Position numbers and translations under genes: made by a program. This document shows positions 1-7,521 of a DNA stretch of 12,163 nucleotides, one piece after another (within the stretch, counting starts at the first letter, position 1; the number at the start of each line of letters is the position of its first letter). The notes beneath the pieces are model-generated. The model was not told where the DNA came from. It saw only the letters and a program-made list of their open reading frames with translations, and did not search any database. Origin of the DNA: Actinomycetes bacterium (GTDB taxonomy: Bacteria > Actinomycetota > Acidimicrobiia > Acidimicrobiales > Bog-793); assembly GCA_021821585.1 (NCBI GenBank), contig JAKACF010000061.1:1-12163 (forward strand). Direction: 5' to 3'.

Positions 1-278
1 CGGAGCCGGATACGGCGCAGCACCCTCCCGACGCGCAGCCCCGCCACCTCGCCGACGAGACCGAGCAGGAGGGCGGCGGCCAGCACGACGACGATGGCGA
101 CGATCCCACGGGCAGCCGGCGAGACGAGCCGGGCGACCGGCGGCGCGATCAGCACGCCAACCACGAGCCCGAGCCAGAGCCCCCCGAAGGTGAGAACCTG
201 CAGGGCTCCCCCTGTCCTCCATCCGTGCAGGCCGGACAGGAGGACGAGGACGATGATGACGAGGTCGACCCAGTTCAT
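1..278 (-). CDS. CvpA-domain membrane protein, N-terminal part (MarP-like), cut by window edge
   Basis: Reading leftward from an ATG at 276-278 gives 92 codons without a stop, running off the window, so only the N-terminus is present. The protein begins MNWVDLVIIVLVLLSG and has about three hydrophobic segments (residues about 4-16, 28-46 and 56-77). These are followed by GEVAGLRVGRVLRRIR, a helix-plus-basic-tail pattern typical of CvpA domains. The closest match I recall is the N-terminus of the actinobacterial membrane serine protease MarP (a CvpA domain followed by a trypsin-like periplasmic protease), which has a very similar GEVAG...GR segment. The protease half would lie outside the window, so a stand-alone CvpA protein is also possible. 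Third positions are strongly G/C. No strong Shine-Dalgarno sequence is visible. It is divergent from the DUF4389 gene, sharing a spacer of about 120 bp. Confidence 0.8.
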   Translation of the reverse strand, partial: MNWVDLVIIVLVLLSGLHGWRTGGALQVLTFGGLWLGLVVGVLIAPPVARLVSPAARGIVAIVVVLAAALLLGLVGEVAGLRVGRVLRRIRL

Positions 279-398
279 CGCGTCGGCGCGACCTGCATCG
301 GACCATGATGCCGGAACCGGCTCGCCCCCGGCCAGCGGGCTGCCCTGGAGGGCCGTTCGACCCTGTCGGCACCGGCTGAAGGGGCGCATGGTGGCGCC
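279..398. promoter_or_regulatory. Divergent intergenic spacer, with an inverted repeat over the 399 start codon
   Basis: This 120-bp gap lies between two divergent starts and must hold both promoters, but I cannot pick out a convincing -35/-10 pair for either. A short inverted repeat, CATGG (387-391) and CCATG (397-401), spans the start codon of the rightward gene and could weakly hide it in the mRNA. An AAGGGG stretch at 379-384 sits 14 nt from that ATG, longer than ideal for a ribosome binding site. Confidence 0.35.
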
Positions 399-1871
399 AT
401 GACCGTCTCCTCCGGTCCCCCGACTGCCGCGCCACGGCGCCGCAGCGGCGCCCTCAAGGTGGCCATGACCCTTCTTGGCGGCGTGGTCGTGCTGATGGGC
501 CTCGGGCTGCTCGCGACGGGCGGTGGCCTGATGTGGCTGGACCACACCGAGCGCGATGCCTCGGGGTACCTCAGCACCTCGACGACCACGTTCTCGAGCA
601 CCGGTCATGCGCTCGTGTCGATGGTCGACTCCGGCGGCGGCGCCGGCCCGACGGACTGGCTGCCCGAACGCGCCATCGGAACCGTCCGCATCCGGGCGGA
701 GCTGGCCGACGGCGCGTCGGTCTTCATCGGGATCGCCCCGCGCGGCGCCATCGAGGGGTACCTGAACGGAGTCGGATACGACGAGATGACCGACCTGTCC
801 TTCGCCCCGCTCAGGGCCGCCGACCGCCACCTCGCCGGAGGAACGGCCGCATTGCCGGAGGCGAGCACCTTCTGGGTGGCATCGGTCTCCGGGCTCGGTC
901 GCCAGAGCCTCGTCTGGGACGTCCGCCCCGGCCACTGGGCGGTGGTCATCATGCGAACCGACGCGGCCGCTCCGGTCGTCGCCTACGTCTCGCTCGGGGC
1001 GAAGGCGGGTTGGCTCACTCCCCTCGGAAGCGGCCTCCTCGCGGGAGGGGCAGTGCTCCTCCTCGCCGGTTCGCTGCTCGCATGGAGAGGCGCCCGCCCG
1101 CGGGAGGTCATCGAGGGCACACCGCCCGTGACGGCCGAGGAGCTCCCGTCGGCCGACCGTGCGTATCCGCTGCGACTCGACGCCGACCTCGACGAGCCGC
1201 TCGGTCGCGCCCTCTGGCTCGTGAAGTGGCTGCTCGCCGTCCCCCACTACGTCGTGCTCGCCTTCCTCTGGGCGGCCTTCGTCGTCCTCACGGTCCTCGC
1301 CGGCTTCGCCGTCCTTGTCACGGGCCACTACCCGCGCCCGATCTTCCGGTTCAACGTCGGCGTGCTCCGCTGGACCTGGCGGGTGGCGTTCTACTCGTAC
1401 TTCGCCCTCGGCACCGACCGCTATCCGCCCTTCAGGCTCGGGCCGGACCCGAACTACCCGGCGGACCTGTCGCTCGAGTACCCCGAACGGCTCTCCCGCG
1501 GCCTCGTGCTCGTCAAGTGGTGGCTGCTCGCCCTCCCTCACTACGTCGTCGTGGCGATCCTCGTCGGCGGGGTGGCGCTCGTCTGGAGCGAGGTGGAGGG
1601 GCTCGTCGTGGTCGTCGGCGGAGGCCTCGTCGGGCTGCTCGCCATCGTCGCAGGCGCGGTCCTGCTCGTGAGCGGCCGCTATCCGCGTCCGCTGTTCGAC
1701 GTCGTCGTGGGACTCGACCGCTGGGTCTTCCGCGTGCTCGCCTACGCGGCGTTGCTCCGCGACGAGTACCCACCGTTCCGCCTGGACACCGGAGGCCGCG
1801 ACCCCTCCGGAGGAACGCCCGCACGGGGCACCGACGAGAGGGCCGAGGGGGAGCTGCCGGGCGCAGCCTGA
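399..1871 (+). CDS. Membrane protein with two tandem DUF4389 domains
   Basis: 490 residues. A basic N-terminus leads into a membrane helix (about 20-45). A soluble stretch, probably extracytoplasmic, runs to about 203, and a second helix spans about 207-229. The C-terminal half holds two copies of the same module. Copy 1 (about 260-347) has VKWLLAVPHYVV, a hydrophobic span, GHYPRPIFRFNVGVLRW and YPPFRL. Copy 2 (about 355-462) has VKWWLLALPHYVV, GRYPRPLFDVVVGLDRW and YPPFRL. This is the DUF4389 signature; the family has no established biochemical role. The soluble N-terminal domain resembles nothing I can name. The start is the ATG at 399, because upstream sequence in this frame lacks a better-placed start. 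It is followed by a GC hairpin and then the ABC operon, to which it is not obviously tied. Confidence 0.85.
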   Translation: MTVSSGPPTAAPRRRSGALKVAMTLLGGVVVLMGLGLLATGGGLMWLDHTERDASGYLSTSTTTFSSTGHALVSMVDSGGGAGPTDWLPERAIGTVRIRAELADGASVFIGIAPRGAIEGYLNGVGYDEMTDLSFAPLRAADRHLAGGTAALPEASTFWVASVSGLGRQSLVWDVRPGHWAVVIMRTDAAAPVVAYVSLGAKAGWLTPLGSGLLAGGAVLLLAGSLLAWRGARPREVIEGTPPVTAEELPSADRAYPLRLDADLDEPLGRALWLVKWLLAVPHYVVLAFLWAAFVVLTVLAGFAVLVTGHYPRPIFRFNVGVLRWTWRVAFYSYFALGTDRYPPFRLGPDPNYPADLSLEYPERLSRGLVLVKWWLLALPHYVVVAILVGGVALVWSEVEGLVVVVGGGLVGLLAIVAGAVLLVSGRYPRPLFDVVVGLDRWVFRVLAYAALLRDEYPPFRLDTGGRDPSGGTPARGTDERAEGELPGAA

Positions 1872-1874
1872 ACA

Positions 1875-1896
1875 CGGGACCCCGCCGGCGGGCCCG
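1875..1896 (+). terminator. GC-rich hairpin after the DUF4389 gene, possible terminator
   Basis: Just after the stop at 1871, CGGG (1875-1878) pairs with CCCG (1893-1896) and CCCG (1881-1884) with CGGG (1889-1892). This leaves a 2-nt bulge and a CCGG tetraloop. No T-run follows, so it would be an atypical terminator at best; in high-GC actinobacteria such hairpins are common and hard to judge by eye. Confidence 0.3.
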
Positions 1897-1947
1897 AGTT
1901 CGTGACTTCCTCCCCTATCCCAGAGGCGCCGTCTGTCGTGTGATGGT

Positions 1948-1955
1948 GAGGGAGG
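1948..1955 (+). promoter_or_regulatory. Shine-Dalgarno sequence that fixes the ABC ATPase start
   Basis: GAGGGAGG lies 8 nt upstream of the ATG at 1964. It favours that start over the in-frame ATG at 1943, which has no comparable sequence in front of it. It also argues against the much longer open frame that runs back inside the DUF4389 gene. Confidence 0.75.
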
Positions 1956-1963
1956 CAACTTGG

Positions 1964-2947
1964 ATGGGAGCACGTTCACGCCCGGAGGTCGTCGCCGGCA
2001 CCAGGCGACCGGCGGGACAGCCGGTCGTCGAGATGCAGACGGTGAGCAAGCGCTACCGCAAAGGCGGCGGCATCGAGGACGTCACGCTCGAGGTCGGGCC
2101 GGGCGAGGTCTTCGGCTTCCTCGGCCCGAACGGTGCCGGCAAGACGACGACGATCCGTCTCCTGCTCGATCTCATCCGGCCTGATCGCGGGACGATCCGC
2201 CTTTTCGGCCTCGACCCCCGGCGGGACGGCGTGGCCGTGCGCCGACGCCTCGGCTACCTGCCCGGCGACCTCGTCCTCTACGACCGCCTGACGGCGAGGG
2301 AGGTGCTCTCGCACTTCGCCCACCTGAGGAGGGGGCCGTCCTGGCAGGCCATCGCCTCGCTGTGCGAGCGCTTCGACCTCGAGGTGGACCGCCCGATCCG
2401 GTCGCTCTCGAAGGGCAACCGCCAGAAGGTCGGCCTCGTCCAGGCGCTCATGGGGACGCCCGAGCTGCTGCTGCTCGACGAGCCCACCTCGGGACTCGAC
2501 CCGATCGTCCAGCACGAGGTGCACTCGAGCCTCCGCCAGCTCGTCCTCGAGGGCACGACGGTCTTCCTCTCCTCGCACGTCCTGTCGGAGGTCGAGCAGG
2601 TCGCCGACCGCGTCGGCATGATCAGAGCCGGACGGGTGGAGGCCGTCGAGCGCGTCGACGAGCTCAGGTCACGCTCGGTCCACCTGGTGGAGGTCCGCAC
2701 GGCCTCCCCCCTCGATCCCGCAGCCTTCTCGGCGCTTCCGGGCGTCGCGAAGCTCGACGTCGTCGACCACACGGCCCACCTCGAGATCGCCGGATCGCTC
2801 GACCCGCTCATCGGAGAGCTCGCCGGCATGGAGGTCGCCGACCTGTCGGTGCGGGAACCGGACCTCGAGGAGGTCTTTCTCTCCTTCTACGCCAGCCCGA
2901 GCACCATCACCCCGGCAGGCCGCGAGAGGGAGCAGGACCATGGATGA
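1964..2947 (+). CDS. ABC transporter ATP-binding protein (ABC-2 type export system)
   Basis: 327 residues from the ATG at 1964. The nucleotide-binding domain is complete: Walker A GPNGAGKTT (about 54-62), signature LSKGNRQKVG (148-157), Walker B LLLLDEP (168-174, with D172 and E173), D-loop SGLDP, and switch histidine SSHVLSEVEQV (H205). The Q-loop position reads GYLPGD, with Gly where many ABC ATPases have Gln; this form is common among ABC-2 partner ATPases. A C-terminal extension of about 90 residues ends in the LEEVFLSFY motif seen in drug, antibiotic and Nod-factor exporter ATPases. It would power the permease encoded next, whose start it overlaps by 8 nt. The substrate cannot be told from sequence. 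The first 20 residues are basic and probably disordered. Confidence 0.93.
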   Translation: MGARSRPEVVAGTRRPAGQPVVEMQTVSKRYRKGGGIEDVTLEVGPGEVFGFLGPNGAGKTTTIRLLLDLIRPDRGTIRLFGLDPRRDGVAVRRRLGYLPGDLVLYDRLTAREVLSHFAHLRRGPSWQAIASLCERFDLEVDRPIRSLSKGNRQKVGLVQALMGTPELLLLDEPTSGLDPIVQHEVHSSLRQLVLEGTTVFLSSHVLSEVEQVADRVGMIRAGRVEAVERVDELRSRSVHLVEVRTASPLDPAAFSALPGVAKLDVVDHTAHLEIAGSLDPLIGELAGMEVADLSVREPDLEEVFLSFYASPSTITPAGREREQDHG

Positions 2948-3761
2948 CCGCAGGCGCCGCTTCGCCGAGCTGCACTCCATCTTCGAACGGGACCTTCACG
3001 AGCACCGGCGCGCGCTCATCGGATGGGGCACCGGGCTCGTGGCCTATGCGGCCGTCATGCTCGCCAGCTTCACGGCGGTCCGGGACAACCATGAGATCGC
3101 CAAGCTGCTCGAGAGCTACCCGAAGGCGTTCCGGGAGATGTTCGGCGTCACGGACTACACGAGCGGGCCCGGCTACCTGAGAGCGGAGATCTTCTCGCTC
3201 GTCGGGCCGCTCCTCATCATCATCCTGGCGGTGCTGTGGGGCTCGGACGTGACGGCGGGCGAGGAGGAGCGGGGAACCCTCGACGTCCTGATGGCGAACC
3301 CCGTCTCCCGCAGGCGTGTGGTGGCCGAGAAGTGGGCCGCCGTCGCCGTCGGCGTGACGCTCGTCACCGCAGTGTTCGGGCTCGTGATCGGGCTCGGGGC
3401 GCCCCTCGTCGACATGCGGGTGCCGACGGGCGACCTCGTCGCGGTTCTCGTCTCCACCGCGCTCATCGCCATCCTCTTCGCCACGGTGGCGCTCGCCGTG
3501 GCGGCGGCCACCGGACGGCGCGCCGTCGCCCGAGGTGTCGCCGCCACCCTCGCCGTCGCCTCCTATCTGGCGAGCTCGCTCGCCGAGCTCGTCGGCTGGC
3601 TCCGCCCTGTCCGGCCGTTCTCGCCGTGGTACCACGCCCTCGGCATCGACCCGCTCGCGGTCGGGTTCGCTCCCTGGCACCTCGGGCTGCTCGTCGGACT
3701 GGTGGCACTCTTTGCCGTTCTGGCGGTCGTGTCCTTCGATCGCCGTGATCTCGCCGTCTGA
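2940..3761 (+). CDS. ABC-2 family transporter permease
   Basis: 273 residues with about six membrane helices (roughly 27-46, 84-103, 133-153, 166-190, 198-217 and 244-265). Between helices 2 and 3 lies the stretch EEERGTLDVLMANPVSRRRV, the hallmark of ABC-2 permeases. It is the membrane partner of the preceding ATPase: the start codon lies inside that gene's last codons (8-nt overlap) and AGGGAG at 2927-2932 is correctly spaced 7 nt upstream, so the two are very likely translated together. The complex would work as a dimer, or with this single permease duplicated, for export across the cytoplasmic membrane. The substrate is unknown; drug or lipid export and permease-linked stress resistance are all possible. 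Confidence 0.9.
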   Translation: MDDRRRRFAELHSIFERDLHEHRRALIGWGTGLVAYAAVMLASFTAVRDNHEIAKLLESYPKAFREMFGVTDYTSGPGYLRAEIFSLVGPLLIIILAVLWGSDVTAGEEERGTLDVLMANPVSRRRVVAEKWAAVAVGVTLVTAVFGLVIGLGAPLVDMRVPTGDLVAVLVSTALIAILFATVALAVAAATGRRAVARGVAATLAVASYLASSLAELVGWLRPVRPFSPWYHALGIDPLAVGFAPWHLGLLVGLVALFAVLAVVSFDRRDLAV

Positions 3762-4606
3762 TGCGCACAGGCCTGCTCGCCGGGCTCGCCGTCGGGGCGG
3801 TGCTCCTCGGCGCATGCGGCGGGCCGACGACGGCTCCGACGACGAGCCGGCCGCCATCGAGCACCTCGACGAGCACGACCACGACCACCGGTCCCCCCCG
3901 CTCCTCGACGACGACGACCACGAGCACCCTCCCGCCGACGACGACCACCCCGTCGTCGCTCGTGGTGCCCGCCGGCCTCGCCGGCAAGGAGTGGAACGTC
4001 ATCCCGACGACGGCGAAGGTCGTGGCGCTCACCTTCGACGCCGGCGCCAACGCCGACGGAGTGGCGAAGATCCTGGCGACCCTCGCGACCGAACGGGTGC
4101 GGGCGACCTTCTTCCTCACCGGCAACTTCGTCTCGGCCTATCCGAGCGCTGCCCGCGCCATCGCCTCCGCAGGTATGCGCCTCGGCGACCACTCGATCAC
4201 CCATCCCTACTTCACCGAGCTCACCGACGCCGAGATCCGCCACGAGGTGCTCGGCGCCCGCTCACAGATCCTCTCGGTCACGGGGTCCGATCCCTGGCCC
4301 TGGTTCCGGTTCCCCTACTTCGATCGCAACGAGCACACGATCGCCGTGGTGAACTCCGTCGGCTTCGTCCCGATCGGCTGGACGGTCGACACCCTCGGCT
4401 GGGAGGGCACGTCCGGCGGCATCACCGTCTCCACGGTCGTGAGCCGGGTGCTCGCCAACCTCCAGCCGGGTGAGATCGTCGTCATGCACTGCGGCTCGAA
4501 CCCGACGGACCACTCGACGCTCGACGCCGACGCGCTCCCGACGGTGATCCACGACGTGAGGGCGCGGGGCTACTCCTTCGTCACCCTCGACGCCCTCCTG
4601 CCCTGA
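3761..4606 (+). CDS. Polysaccharide deacetylase (NodB homology) lipoprotein
   Basis: 281 residues. The signal peptide ends in the lipobox LGAC, giving lipidation at C19. A Thr/Ser/Pro-rich linker (about 22-66) places the enzyme away from the membrane. The NodB domain (about 85-281) has motif 1 TFDAG (91-95), motif 2 HSITH (144-148), motif 3 RFPYF (183-187), a WTVDTLGW segment (207-214) in place of the usual motif 4, and motif 5 VMH (241-243). The family removes N- or O-acetyl groups from peptidoglycan, chitin or other glycans using a metal bound by Asp-His-His. Here the second Asp of TFDDG, normally a metal ligand, is Ala (A94). The start ATG overlaps the permease stop by 1 nt (TGATG) and has no clear Shine-Dalgarno sequence, which suggests translational coupling. 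The 3' end overlaps the opposite-strand ATPase gene by 37 bp. Confidence 0.88.
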   Translation: MRTGLLAGLAVGAVLLGACGGPTTAPTTSRPPSSTSTSTTTTTGPPRSSTTTTTSTLPPTTTTPSSLVVPAGLAGKEWNVIPTTAKVVALTFDAGANADGVAKILATLATERVRATFFLTGNFVSAYPSAARAIASAGMRLGDHSITHPYFTELTDAEIRHEVLGARSQILSVTGSDPWPWFRFPYFDRNEHTIAVVNSVGFVPIGWTVDTLGWEGTSGGITVSTVVSRVLANLQPGEIVVMHCGSNPTDHSTLDADALPTVIHDVRARGYSFVTLDALLP

Positions 4607-6975
4607 GCACCTGGCACTGCAAGCGCCGGCGCGTCGCGCTGGGCCTCCAGGGCCGGCTCCTCGGGGACCATCGAGAGGTACCCCTCGTCCTCCTGAGCGA
4701 AGTGCAGGATGAGGACGGCGTGCAGTCCGTAGAGGATCCGCCGCAGCTCTCTGCGCTCCTCGTCGTCAGGACCTCCCGGGCCGAGGTCGTGGACGAGGCG
4801 CCCGAGCATCGCGACGAGATGGTCGATCTCGACATGCGTCCTGCTCATCGCGCCGACGGGGTCCCGTCCACCGAGCAGCCGGGCCACGACCGGATAGAAG
4901 TCCTCCTGCTCGCGCCGCTCGTGGGGCAACAGGTCGTTCACGAGGAAGCGCTCGAGCGCGGCGAGCCGGCTCCTCGCCTCGGCGGGCTCGAGCTCCTCGA
5001 GCTCGTCGGCGATCGACCTGATCTCCGCGAGGTGAGGACGGAGCCGCTCGTGGTCCTCCGCCATCAGGTGCCCGAGAGCCGCCTCTCCGGGGGAGATCGT
5101 CGCCGACTGCCTGGGGGCGAGCAGCGCCCGGAGGGCGTTCAGGATCACGACGACGTCGATCGCCTCCTGGGTGATGGCACCCGGCAGCGGCGCGAGCAGA
5201 CCGGCCGCGGCCACGCCCATGGCGGCGACGGACAGGCCCATCCCGACGGTGACGCTCTCGAGGGCGATCCGCCGCGAGCGCCGAGCCGTCTTCAGGGCCG
5301 CGACGATCGGGTCGATGCGGTCCAGCGTCACGACGACGTCGGCTGTCTCCGAGGAGGCGGAGGCGCCCCGGGCGCCGAGGGCGATCCCGACGTCGGCGAC
5401 CGCGAGTGCCGGCGCGTCGTTGACCCCGTCGCCGACCATCACCGTCGTGCCGCGTTGGCGCTCGAGGCGGACGGACTCCACCTTGTCGGCGGGCGAGCGC
5501 TCTGCGAGAACCTGGTCGACTCCGACGACGGCGCCGACGCTCTCGGCCACCGCCTGCCGGTCGCCGCTCGCCATGACGATCCTCGAGATGCCGGCTGCCC
5601 GCAGCTCGCGGATCGACCGGGCGGCATCCGGCCGGAGCGGGTCCTCGAGCAGGAGCACGCCGGCCAGCTCCCCGTCCACCTCTGCATAGACGGTCATGGA
5701 CGAGTCCATCTCCGCCCGCCGGCGCACCCGCCTGGTCCACGGCAGCCGGCCGGCGGCCAGCCACTCTCCCCGCCCGACCCGGACGACATGGCCGTCCACG
5801 GTGCCGGCCGCACCCTTGCCGAGCACCTCGCTCACGTTCTCGGGCCAGGGCAGCTCGAGCCCCCGCTCGCTGCCGGCCCGCACGATGGCGGAGGCCAGCA
5901 CGTGTGGAGAGGTCTGCTCGAGACCCGCCGCCAGGCGCAGCACCTCGTCGCTCCCGCGTCCCGGCGCCGGCACCACCTCGCTCACCACCGGCTCGCCGCG
6001 CGTCACCGTCCCCGTCTTGTCGAAGACGAGCACCGTGGCGGTGGCGAGCCGCTCGAGCACTCCGCCGCCCTTCACGATGACCCCCGAGCGGGCCGTGCGC
6101 GAGAGGCCGGCCACCAGTGCGATCGGCGCCGCCAGGATGAGCGGGCAGGGCGTCGCCACGACGAGGACGGCGACGGCACGCTCGGCCGTTCCGCTGGCCG
6201 CCCAGGCGACTCCGCACAAGAGGAGCGAGAACGGGACGAAGGCCGCCGCGTAGCGGTCCGCCATCCGCACGAAGGGCGGCCGGTCGGCGATCGCCGAGGA
6301 GACCAGCCGGACGATGCCGGCAAAGGTGCTCTCCGCCGCGGTCGAGATCGCCCGAAGGTCGAAGGGCCCGCCCGCGTTCACCGCACCGCTCTCGACGAGC
6401 TCGTTGCGGGACGCGGTGACCGGTACCGACTCTCCGGTGAGCGACGACAGGTCGAGCACCGCCGTCTCGGACTCGAGCCGGCCGTCGACCGGCACGATCT
6501 CTCCCGGCTTCACGAGCAGCAGATCCCCTCCGGTCACCGACTCGAGCGGGGGGCTGTCGATCCCGCCCGCCCCGTAGCGGTGCACCACCTGCGGAGCGTG
6601 CGCGAGCAGTCGGCGCAGGTCGGCCTCCGCCCTCGATGCCGCCCAGCTCTCGAGGAGCCGGCCGGTCGCGACCATGAGGGCGATCACGGCGGCGGCGGCG
6701 TACTCGCCGATCGCCACGGCGCCCCCGAGAGCGAGTGCAGCCAGGACGTCCACCCCGACGCGGCGCTCCCTCAACGCGACCGCCGTGGCGACGAGGACGG
6801 CGACGAGGGCGACGGTGGCCGAGAGCGACCAGACGACCTCGGCCGCTCTCCCGGCACCGGCGAGCGCCAGCCCAAGCCCGGCGACGAGCCCGGTCGAGCA
6901 GGCGACGAACAGGGCCCAGTCGACGGTGACGCGCCGGGGCCATCGTCTCGAGCGCGCCGCGACGTGAGCGACCAC
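4570..6975 (-). CDS. P1B-type (P1B-5-like) metal-transporting ATPase with C-terminal hemerythrin-like domain
   Basis: 801 residues from a GTG start at 6975, read leftward. P-type ATPase motifs in order: TGES (180-183, actuator), TPCP in a membrane helix (275-278, metal path), DKTGT (319-323, phosphorylated Asp319), SPHV where most P1B pumps have HP (356-359), SGD (470-472), GDGVND (515-520) and QEAID in the last helix (603-607). TPC plus QExxD is, as I recall, the signature of subgroup P1B-5, linked to Ni/Fe transport. No N-terminal metal-binding domain is present. Residues about 632-770 form a hemerythrin-like domain with candidate ligands H642, H685, E689, H714, H719, H752, H758 and E762. 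P1B-5 pumps with such a domain are known and may sense oxygen or iron. It probably exports a transition metal. About eight membrane helices are predicted. The last 37 bp overlap the deacetylase gene. Confidence 0.92.
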   Translation of the reverse strand: MVAHVAARSRRWPRRVTVDWALFVACSTGLVAGLGLALAGAGRAAEVVWSLSATVALVAVLVATAVALRERRVGVDVLAALALGGAVAIGEYAAAAVIALMVATGRLLESWAASRAEADLRRLLAHAPQVVHRYGAGGIDSPPLESVTGGDLLLVKPGEIVPVDGRLESETAVLDLSSLTGESVPVTASRNELVESGAVNAGGPFDLRAISTAAESTFAGIVRLVSSAIADRPPFVRMADRYAAAFVPFSLLLCGVAWAASGTAERAVAVLVVATPCPLILAAPIALVAGLSRTARSGVIVKGGGVLERLATATVLVFDKTGTVTRGEPVVSEVVPAPGRGSDEVLRLAAGLEQTSPHVLASAIVRAGSERGLELPWPENVSEVLGKGAAGTVDGHVVRVGRGEWLAAGRLPWTRRVRRRAEMDSSMTVYAEVDGELAGVLLLEDPLRPDAARSIRELRAAGISRIVMASGDRQAVAESVGAVVGVDQVLAERSPADKVESVRLERQRGTTVMVGDGVNDAPALAVADVGIALGARGASASSETADVVVTLDRIDPIVAALKTARRSRRIALESVTVGMGLSVAAMGVAAAGLLAPLPGAITQEAIDVVVILNALRALLAPRQSATISPGEAALGHLMAEDHERLRPHLAEIRSIADELEELEPAEARSRLAALERFLVNDLLPHERREQEDFYPVVARLLGGRDPVGAMSRTHVEIDHLVAMLGRLVHDLGPGGPDDEERRELRRILYGLHAVLILHFAQEDEGYLSMVPEEPALEAQRDAPALAVPGAQGRRASRVTKE

Positions 6976-7096
6976 GTGGCCACCCTACGATCCGCCCTCT
7001 CGTCGTCCTAGGGCCGAACGTCCCCGTCGCCGAGGCCGTCGTCCCGGGATCTCCGGCCGCGCGGACGGCGGCCACCCCGAGCCGGCCCTCCCCACC

Positions 7097-7107
7097 AAAG
7101 AGTCTTT
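7097..7107. repeat. Short AT-rich palindrome upstream of the ATPase gene
   Basis: AAAGAGTCTTT is a perfect dyad (5-bp arms around one base) and one of the few AT-rich spots in this GC-rich stretch. It lies about 120 bp upstream of the ATPase start, where a regulator might bind. Nothing else supports a function. Confidence 0.3.
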
Positions 7108-7302
7108 CTGCCCTGCTCCTCGGCGCCGCGCGACGTGAGAGTTGAACGTGAGGCCCGAGTCGGAGGAAGCCGATGAGAGCACGGACAGCAACGCCAGGAG
7201 CCTCTGTCGGCGCGCGCCTGGTCTGCCCCCCGTCCCGGCGGGCCGCTCTGGCCGCACCCTGGTGGTCGGTGCCGCGGCAGGCACCGTCGTCGCCGGCGCG
7301 AG

Positions 7303-7321
7303 CCCCTGGCGATGCCAGGGG
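7303..7321. repeat. Perfect 8-bp inverted repeat (hairpin) in the gene-free stretch
   Basis: CCCCTGGC (7303-7310) and GCCAGGGG (7314-7321) are exact reverse complements separated by the triplet GAT. With G+C-rich arms this would form a stable hairpin in RNA from either strand. No T-run follows. It could be part of the YqhA leader, an operator, or chance within a possible decayed gene. Confidence 0.45.
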
Positions 7322-7521
7322 GCGCTCGTCGACGGCCCGGCGCGAGGACTCGTCGTCGCAGTGGCCTCCGAGCGAACCGGCCTTCGCGCTCAGGTGGCCG
7401 CGACCCAGCTCGTGATGGGGGCGTCCGCCCTCCTGCCACGCCCTACGCCACCACCCGCCGGGGACACCTGAGAACAGCTTCGTGCCTCCGGGGGACCACG
7501 CTTCTCTCGAGGGGGAGGACG

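Larger units (their letters stand above)
6976..7521. other. Gene-free stretch between divergent genes (no supported coding region)
   Basis: About 545 bp separate the divergent ATPase (-) and YqhA (+) genes. Both promoters should be here, but no good -35/-10 pair is evident. One frame from 7142 to 7471 stays open, and an ATG at 7173 has a good Shine-Dalgarno sequence (GGAGGAA) in front of it. Neither product (109 and 80 residues, rich in Arg, Ser and Pro) resembles a known protein, and third-position bias is poor at their starts. Fragments in two frames around 7342-7440 loosely recall the start of a universal stress protein (LVVAV..SE.. and ALRW), which could be a decayed remnant, but this is weak. 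Two inverted repeats are listed separately. Confidence 0.5.

Noticed and set aside
533..2947. An 804-codon open frame extending the ABC ATPase into the DUF4389 gene
   Set aside because: The upstream part is Arg/Pro-rich shadow sequence of the real DUF4389 frame; a good Shine-Dalgarno sequence and family similarity begin at 1964.
2907..3857. 316-codon minus-strand frame opposite the permease
   Set aside because: Highly charged shadow product; the plus strand is a clear ABC-2 permease.
3761..3964. Thr-rich, simple-sequence stretch considered as a tandem repeat element
   Set aside because: It is the lipoprotein's signal and Thr/Ser/Pro linker, common in exported actinobacterial proteins.
4702..7011. 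Long open frame (769 codons) on the plus strand, opposite the ATPase
   Set aside because: Composition is typical of high-GC antisense shadow (His/Arg/Asp-rich), with no recognisable domain, while the minus strand has every P-type ATPase motif.
7097..7107. Palindrome considered as a DosR-type hypoxia box
   Set aside because: It lacks the GGGAC...GTCCC flanks of that consensus.
7142..7471. Possible small gene (109 codons), or an 80-codon one from 7173 with a good Shine-Dalgarno sequence
   Set aside because: No family resemblance in either, poor third-position bias near the starts; kept only as a note on the gene-free stretch.
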